Assembly (NCBI GenBank): GCA_903903935.1
Contig: CAIVAX010000425.1
Span: 1 to 10,975, forward strand
From: an uncultured Hyphomicrobiales bacterium
GTDB taxonomy: Bacteria; Pseudomonadota; Alphaproteobacteria; Rhizobiales; Beijerinckiaceae
Length of the DNA: 10,975 bases
Direction: 5' to 3'
The notes under the pieces were generated by a model. The model had not been told where the DNA came from, did no database searches, and saw only the letters and a list, made by a program, of their open reading frames with translations. This document shows positions 7,246 to 10,975 of the stretch, in pieces. How positions within the stretch are numbered: the first letter of the stretch is position 1; the number at the start of each line of letters is the position of its first letter. A program made the position numbers and the translations under genes.

Positions 7246-8349
7246 ATGTCAACACCAAGTAAAACACTGGCTGCAGTCATGGTGGATGTGCGCAAGACCG
7301 AATTGCGCGAGATTGCCATCCCCGACATTCCCTCCGATGCTGGCCTGTTGCGCATGGCTGTGAATGGCATTTGCAGCTCAGATTGGAATATGTATCAGGA
7401 CATGCGCCGCGGCACCCGCATTTTGGGCCATGAAATGGTCGGCACGATTGAGAAGATCGGCGATGCCGCCAAATATCGCTGGGGCGTGAAAGAAGGCGAT
7501 CTGGTCGCGCTTGAAGAATATCTCCCCTGTGGTCATTGCGAATATTGCCGCTCGGGTGAAATTCGCTCCTGCTTGCAAACCGACCAGACTTTGCCTGGCT
7601 CCATCCGCTTTGGCTCCACATCGGTGGATGTCGCCCCCGGTCTGTGGGGCGGCTATAGTCAATTCGCCTACATGCATCCGCGCACCATCGTCCATAAAGT
7701 GCCCGAAGGTGTTGAACCGCGCATTGCGGCCATGTGCTTGCCCATCGGCAATGGCTTCCAATGGATGTATTATGATGGCGGGGCAGGGCCGGGCAAAGTC
7801 GTCGTGATTCAGGGCCCCGGCCAGCAGGGTCTGGGTGGCGTGATTGCAGCCAAAACCGCCGGCGCGGAAATGATCATCGTCACCGGCCTCTCGCGTGATG
7901 AAAAGCGCTTCGAGCTGGCCAAGGCTTTAGGTGCTGATCACACCATTGCCGTTGATCAGGAAGATTTGGGCGTTGCTGTTGCCCGCCTCACCGGCGGCCA
8001 TATGGCCGATATTGTGCTCGATACAAGCGGCTTGGGTCCCAAGAACCTCAATCCCTCGCTCTATCTCTTGCGCAAGCGCGGCACATTGCTGTTTGTCTCG
8101 CGCGCCGGCTTTGCCGAGCAATTTGATGCCGAGCGCATGATTGTTTATCAGCTCACCCTCAAGGGTCTGCGCGGCCATAGCTATAATGCGGTGGAAACCG
8201 CCTTGCGTCTGATGGCGAGCAAGCGCTTGCCTCTGCATCTGATGTCCACCCATTTGCTGGGCCTCAAAGATGTGAATGAGGCTTTGTTCATGGTCGGCGG
8301 TCAGACAGATGAGCGCCCGATTCACATCTCCATTGATCCTTGGAAATAA
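7246..8349 (+). CDS. Zinc-dependent alcohol dehydrogenase (MDR family)
   Basis: 367 residues. The catalytic zinc site is visible as Cys43 (NGICSSDW) and His62-Glu63 (GHEMVG), with Cys164 a plausible further ligand. The structural zinc loop has four cysteines (95, 98, 101, 109) in PCGHCEYCRSGEIRSC. The Rossmann loop is GPGQQGLGG (190-198), followed by LAKALGADHTI as in related enzymes. It should oxidise an alcohol or reduce an aldehyde or ketone with NAD(P)H; the substrate is not readable. The ATG at 7246 is chosen because GGGGGGA at 7233-7239 is a strong ribosome site at ideal distance; an in-frame TTG at 7240 sits too close to it. It is first of three tightly packed genes, one base before the next start, and diverges from the photolyase operon across about 200 non-coding bases. 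Confidence 0.9.
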   Translation: MSTPSKTLAAVMVDVRKTELREIAIPDIPSDAGLLRMAVNGICSSDWNMYQDMRRGTRILGHEMVGTIEKIGDAAKYRWGVKEGDLVALEEYLPCGHCEYCRSGEIRSCLQTDQTLPGSIRFGSTSVDVAPGLWGGYSQFAYMHPRTIVHKVPEGVEPRIAAMCLPIGNGFQWMYYDGGAGPGKVVVIQGPGQQGLGGVIAAKTAGAEMIIVTGLSRDEKRFELAKALGADHTIAVDQEDLGVAVARLTGGHMADIVLDTSGLGPKNLNPSLYLLRKRGTLLFVSRAGFAEQFDAERMIVYQLTLKGLRGHSYNAVETALRLMASKRLPLHLMSTHLLGLKDVNEALFMVGGQTDERPIHISIDPWK

Positions 8350-8350
8350 G

Positions 8351-8821
8351 ATGGGCGTTCTGCGCATTCAGCCCAACGAGGAAGATCAGGTCATTTCCTG
8401 TTCCTGCTGTGCGGGCATGCCGGGCGTGCGCGGATTTGTCTATGAGGATGAACAAGCGCTGGCGGTTTATTTTGCTGAGCCCAGTGGCATGATCAATTAT
8501 CCCATGCTGCGGCTGGGTCTGGTGGTTGGCCGCTGGGAAGGCAATACTTTGGCCAGTGATCGTCTGGCTTTGGCTTTGTCCTGCCGACCCGGGCCCGTGC
8601 TGGAATGGATAGATCCTTATCTCCCAACTTTTCCCGAATTATCTTTTCTGGGTGAAAAGCTGATGGCCAAAGAGGCCAGCCAGCATGCGCAGGCGGCGCA
8701 TTTCCAGACCATAGCCAAAGCCATAATTGCTGAAGATCCTCGGCTTGAGGAAATGCGCACCAATAAAAAGCCCCGTCATCGTGTGTTTGTTGCCGATGGG
8801 CCCTTGGGGTCGCAAACGTGA
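8351..8821 (+). CDS. Conserved-looking hypothetical protein with Cys cluster
   Basis: 156 residues; I do not recognise a named family. The ATG at 8351 follows the dehydrogenase stop (TAA, 8347-8349) by one base, and its TGA overlaps the transporter's GTG start as GTGA, so it is the middle gene of a coupled operon. The N-terminus has three clustered cysteines (Cys17, Cys19, Cys20; ISCSCCAGMPG), followed by GFVYEDEQALAVYFAEP, which resembles small proteins with a Cys motif and a beta-rich GFVY core that I recall as uncharacterised. There is no signal peptide or membrane segment, so it is probably cytoplasmic. The C-terminal third is charged and probably helical (KLMAKEASQHAQAAHF onward). With only one more cysteine (Cys78), a complete zinc site is uncertain. 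Coding is well supported by the packing; function is unknown. Confidence 0.75.
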   Translation: MGVLRIQPNEEDQVISCSCCAGMPGVRGFVYEDEQALAVYFAEPSGMINYPMLRLGLVVGRWEGNTLASDRLALALSCRPGPVLEWIDPYLPTFPELSFLGEKLMAKEASQHAQAAHFQTIAKAIIAEDPRLEEMRTNKKPRHRVFVADGPLGSQT

Positions 8822-10011
8822 GTTCAGTCTCACCTCAGACAGGCTATTATAATCGGCTTTATTACCCATTCCTGCTGCATGTCGTCATTCTGCAAGCTGT
8901 GATTGCGCTAGCACGTGTGGCGACAACCTATCGCGCGATTGAGCTTGATCTGCCGGTCTATTGGCTTGGCATTATCACCGGCAGTTTTGCCTTGCTGCCC
9001 GTCTTCCTGGCTGTGCCCTTGGGGCGTTGGCTGGATCGGGGCCTTGATGCGCAAATCATTTGGCTTGGCACAACGGCCATTCTCACGGGCTGTTTGGCGC
9101 TGCTGGGTCTGGCGCATTCTGTGCTGCCGATTTTGCTGGCGACCCTTCTCATCGGTGTGGGGCATTTATGCATTATGGCTGGCCATCAGACCTTTGCCAT
9201 GCGCTGCGGCCCAGCGCAGTTACGCGACAATATCTTCGGAACCTATATGGTGGCGATTGCTGTGGGGCAGGGCATGGGTCCACTTTTCGTCTGGTGGGTG
9301 GCCAATGGCCAAGCGGTGGCGCCCTCGCAGCCTCTGTTCCTCTTGAGTGTGCTGGCCAGTGCACTGGCCCTCATCCTGTGCCTGCTCCTTCCCATAGCTA
9401 AGCCCACGCAGATCCGCGCACAGGAGGGCCAGCGCGTGCCGTTGAAAAGCCTGCTGGCGCTGCATGGCTTTGTGCCGACCATGCTGGCCAGCGTGATGAC
9501 GGTGACCTCGCTTGATCTTTTGGTTGTGTATCTGCCGCTGCTTGGCCTTGATCGCAATATTGATGCAGGCACGATCGGCATTCTGCTCGCGCTGCGCTCT
9601 GGGGCCTCGATGGTCTCGCGCCTCTTCTTTGCTATTCTGCTGACATTGCTCGGCCGCATGCCTTTGATGATCATCTGCCTCATGATCTCTGCTGTGGCCT
9701 TTTGTCTCTTGGTTGTGCCCGGACCCGTCTGGCTGGTTGGCTTGTCCACAATTCTGATCGGTCTGGGTCTGGGCATTGCCGCAACGCTCTCGCTCTCCAG
9801 CGTGGTCGAGCTGGCCCCCAAAGAGGCACGCGGCACAGCCGTGACCTTGCGGATTACAGGCAATCGCGTGGGACAAGTCACTTTGCCCATGCTGGGCGGC
9901 GCTCTGGCCGCGGCCTTAGGCGCAGGGGGCATTTTGGCAACGATTGGTGTTGCCATTGGAATCAGCGGATTTGCTGTCTGGTCGAGTTATCTGCACCGCC
10001 CAAAGCGCTAG
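8818..10011 (+). CDS. MFS transporter
   Basis: 397 residues with about twelve hydrophobic segments, the size of a major facilitator superfamily permease of the inner membrane. The loop after the second segment, LGRWLDRGLD (68-77), is a form of the MFS signature G-X3-D-R-X-G-R. A second family-like stretch, APKEARGTAVTLRITGNRVGQ, lies in the C-terminal half. The start is a GTG at 8818 overlapping the previous stop (GTGA); no upstream ATG is available in this frame without running deep into the preceding gene, and no nearby ATG lies downstream. The substrate and the direction of transport are unknown. Coupling to a dehydrogenase and a small protein suggests uptake or export of the dehydrogenase's substrate or product. 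No clear terminator lies between its stop and the opposing tRNA-Asn gene. Confidence 0.88.
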   Translation: MSSVSPQTGYYNRLYYPFLLHVVILQAVIALARVATTYRAIELDLPVYWLGIITGSFALLPVFLAVPLGRWLDRGLDAQIIWLGTTAILTGCLALLGLAHSVLPILLATLLIGVGHLCIMAGHQTFAMRCGPAQLRDNIFGTYMVAIAVGQGMGPLFVWWVANGQAVAPSQPLFLLSVLASALALILCLLLPIAKPTQIRAQEGQRVPLKSLLALHGFVPTMLASVMTVTSLDLLVVYLPLLGLDRNIDAGTIGILLALRSGASMVSRLFFAILLTLLGRMPLMIICLMISAVAFCLLVVPGPVWLVGLSTILIGLGLGIAATLSLSSVVELAPKEARGTAVTLRITGNRVGQVTLPMLGGALAAALGAGGILATIGVAIGISGFAVWSSYLHRPKR

Positions 10012-10057
10012 AGAGCGCTGCGGCCCTGCATCCAATACCATCAATGTTTAGAAGAAG

Positions 10058-10133
10058 TGGCTCCCCGAGCTGGACTCGAACCAGCGACCATTCGATTAAC
10101 AGTCGAATGCTCTACCAACTGAGCTATCGGGGA
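10058..10133 (-). tRNA. tRNA-Asn (GTT anticodon)
   Basis: 76 bases including an encoded CCA (10060-10058). The acceptor arms TCCCCGA and TCGGGGA pair perfectly, and discriminator G is at 10061. The D-arm GCTC/GAGC, the anticodon stem TTCGA/TCGAA around CTGTTAA (anticodon GTT), and the T-arm GCTGG-TTCGAGT-CCAGC are all intact. It faces the MFS gene tail to tail. Confidence 0.97.
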
Positions 10134-10152
10134 ATAGGTCTTTGGTGTAGCG

Positions 10153-10180
10153 CGTATAGCAGTGACGCGGCGGCTTGCAA
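10153..10180 (-). promoter_or_regulatory. Candidate tRNA-Asn promoter
   Basis: On the minus strand TTGCAA (10180-10175) and TATACG (10158-10153) are 16 bases apart, and the -10 element ends 19 bases before the mature tRNA-Asn 5' end, a good position for a short tRNA leader. The call rests on position and spacing. Confidence 0.45.
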
Positions 10181-10232
10181 AGATAGTTTTTGGATTTTGT
10201 CAAAATTGTTTGGTGCAATCGGGGGGTAATGC

Positions 10233-10261
10233 TTGCCCACCGTCGTTCTGGTTGCTATTGA
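10233..10261 (+). promoter_or_regulatory. Candidate tRNA-Cys promoter
   Basis: TTGCCC (10233-10238) and TATTGA (10256-10261) are 17 bases apart and lie 30 bases before the mature tRNA-Cys. The -10 match is weak, so this is tentative. It would make the 158-base gap between the tRNA genes a divergent promoter region. Confidence 0.3.
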
Positions 10262-10291
10262 CCTTGACCCGATCCAAACCGGATCGTCTGA

Positions 10292-10365
10292 GGCCTCGTG
10301 GCGGAGTGGCTACGCAGAGGACTGCAAATCCTTGTACGGGGGTTCGATTCCCTCCGAGGCCTCCA
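10292..10365 (+). tRNA. tRNA-Cys (GCA anticodon)
   Basis: 74 bases including an encoded CCA (10363-10365). The acceptor arms GGCCTCG (10292-10298) and CGAGGCC (10355-10361) pair perfectly, and discriminator T is at 10362, as expected for bacterial tRNA-Cys (U73). The anticodon stem GAGGA/TCCTT surrounds CTGCAAA, with anticodon GCA. The T-loop is TTCGATT. It is transcribed away from tRNA-Asn. Confidence 0.96.
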
Positions 10366-10656
10366 TATTTATCTGATTTTGATCAGATTTCTCTAGCGCA
10401 CCGTCACCACTGCGCCAGTCTCATTTTGAGACAGGTGCTCAACGCCTTTGACTAGGTTAACCCCACATCAAAAAAGATGACTCAGGCCCGCAGGATGTCC
10501 TGTTGAATGCTCAGCGCTTTGCGCGAGATTAAGGGATCACTTGAGCCTGATCAGCTCAACTCTGGCTTCGCACAGTGAGGCGTATGGCCAAGCTAGAAAG
10601 GCTCAAGCTCTCGTGAGTCGGTCCAGTCTTCAACTTTTAGCTAGCCGCCAGAATCT
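10366..10656. other. Non-coding stretch between tRNA-Cys and biotin carboxylase
   Basis: No gene is supported in these 291 bases. Three short hairpin-capable inverted repeats are visible: ATCTGAT/ATCAGAT at 10371-10388, GTCTCA/TGAGAC at 10418-10432, and TTGAGC/GCTCAA at 10541-10559, the last with the palindrome TGATCA inside its loop. None has a clear T-run. Nothing that resembles a known structural RNA was recognised. Confidence 0.5.
10371..10388 (+). terminator. Possible weak terminator hairpin after tRNA-Cys
   Basis: ATCTGAT (10371-10377) and ATCAGAT (10382-10388) form a perfect 7-pair stem with a four-base loop, starting 5 bases after the tRNA. The trailing TTTCTCT is a poor T-run and the stem is AT-rich, so termination strength is doubtful. 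Its location is what supports the call. Confidence 0.35.
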
Positions 10657-10975
10657 CTAGTCCTGATCCATGCCGCCAGTGGCCAAAAATTTCTCTAACC
10701 AATGAATGTCGTAAATGCCGTTCTGAATATCGGCATTGCGCACCAAAGTGCGGAACAAGGGCAGAGTGGTTTCAATGCCATCGACGATGAATTCATCGAG
10801 CGTGCGACGCAGTCGCATTAAGGCTTCATTGCGATTGCGTCCATGCACAATCAGCTTGCCGACCAGCGAGTCATAATAGGGCGGAATAGTATAGCCCTGA
10901 TAGACAGCCGAATCGACGCGCACGCCCAAACCACCGGGGGGATGATAATAAGAAATCCGGCCCGGCGAGGGACGG
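10657..10975 (-). CDS. accC: Biotin carboxylase subunit of acetyl-CoA carboxylase, C-terminal end (cut by window edge)
   Basis: The last 105 or so codons of AccC, which carboxylates biotin on AccB using ATP and bicarbonate in the first step of fatty acid synthesis. The frame is open from the right edge to a TAG at 10659-10657. It includes PSPGRI, the PPGGLGVRVDS stretch, GYTIPPYYDSLVGKLIVHG and a family-typical C-terminal domain through IHWLEKF. PYYDSL-GKLI is strongly conserved in AccC. Related biotin carboxylases in pyruvate or propionyl-CoA carboxylases are longer and do not end here; the short tail after HWLEKF fits stand-alone AccC. The gene would normally follow accB, outside this window. 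No intrinsic terminator is obvious downstream of its stop. Confidence 0.93.
   Translation of the reverse strand, partial: RPSPGRISYYHPPGGLGVRVDSAVYQGYTIPPYYDSLVGKLIVHGRNRNEALMRLRRTLDEFIVDGIETTLPLFRTLVRNADIQNGIYDIHWLEKFLATGGMDQD

Noticed and set aside
9220..9956. Long minus-strand open frames under the MFS gene
   Set aside because: They are low-complexity antisense shadows (rich in Gln, His, Arg, Pro) of a gene with clear membrane-protein features.
1..10975. CRISPR arrays, insertion sequences, phage genes or an integration site at the tRNAs
   Set aside because: No spaced direct repeats, transposase or integrase genes, or duplicated tRNA 3' ends were seen; all genes look chromosomal and of similar composition.

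Overview
The window looks like a chromosomal segment of an alphaproteobacterium with middling GC content. This rests on the protein families (ChrR-type cupin regulator, alphaproteobacterial-style cysteine synthase, biotin carboxylase), on the gene set that in Rhodobacter-type bacteria belongs to the sigma-E/ChrR singlet-oxygen response, and on an exact match to that sigma factor's promoter. I could not place it at genus level.

Layout: (1) 1-375, minus: N-terminal part of cysteine synthase, cut by the window edge. (2) 505-2066, plus: a TGATCC-N18-TAAGA promoter, a ChrR-like cupin protein and a short-chain dehydrogenase, with start and stop codons overlapping. (3) 7042-2089, minus: four genes facing that pair: CPD photolyase, FAD-dependent amine-oxidase-like protein, DUF1365 protein and a cyclopropane-synthase-like methyltransferase. 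(4) 7246-10011, plus: a zinc alcohol dehydrogenase, a small unrecognised protein and an MFS transporter, packed as one operon. (5) 10058-10365: divergent tRNA-Asn (minus) and tRNA-Cys (plus) genes. (6) 10366-10656: non-coding. (7) 10657-10975, minus: C-terminal end of biotin carboxylase.

Regions 2 and 3 form one functional neighbourhood. Photolyase repairs UV-damaged DNA. The methyltransferase, flavoprotein, DUF1365 protein and dehydrogenase form a recurring set thought to modify unsaturated acyl chains of membrane phospholipids, and the ChrR-like protein is related to the anti-sigma factor that senses singlet oxygen. Two features set this copy apart. The ChrR-like protein keeps its cupin metal site but has lost three of the four zinc ligands of the anti-sigma domain, and no ECF sigma gene lies beside it. 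The methyltransferase has Ser and Ile where bicarbonate-binding Cys and His sit in true cyclopropane synthases, so its product may be a methylated rather than a cyclopropane acyl chain.

The dehydrogenase/small protein/transporter operon diverges from the photolyase operon; its substrate cannot be read from the sequence.
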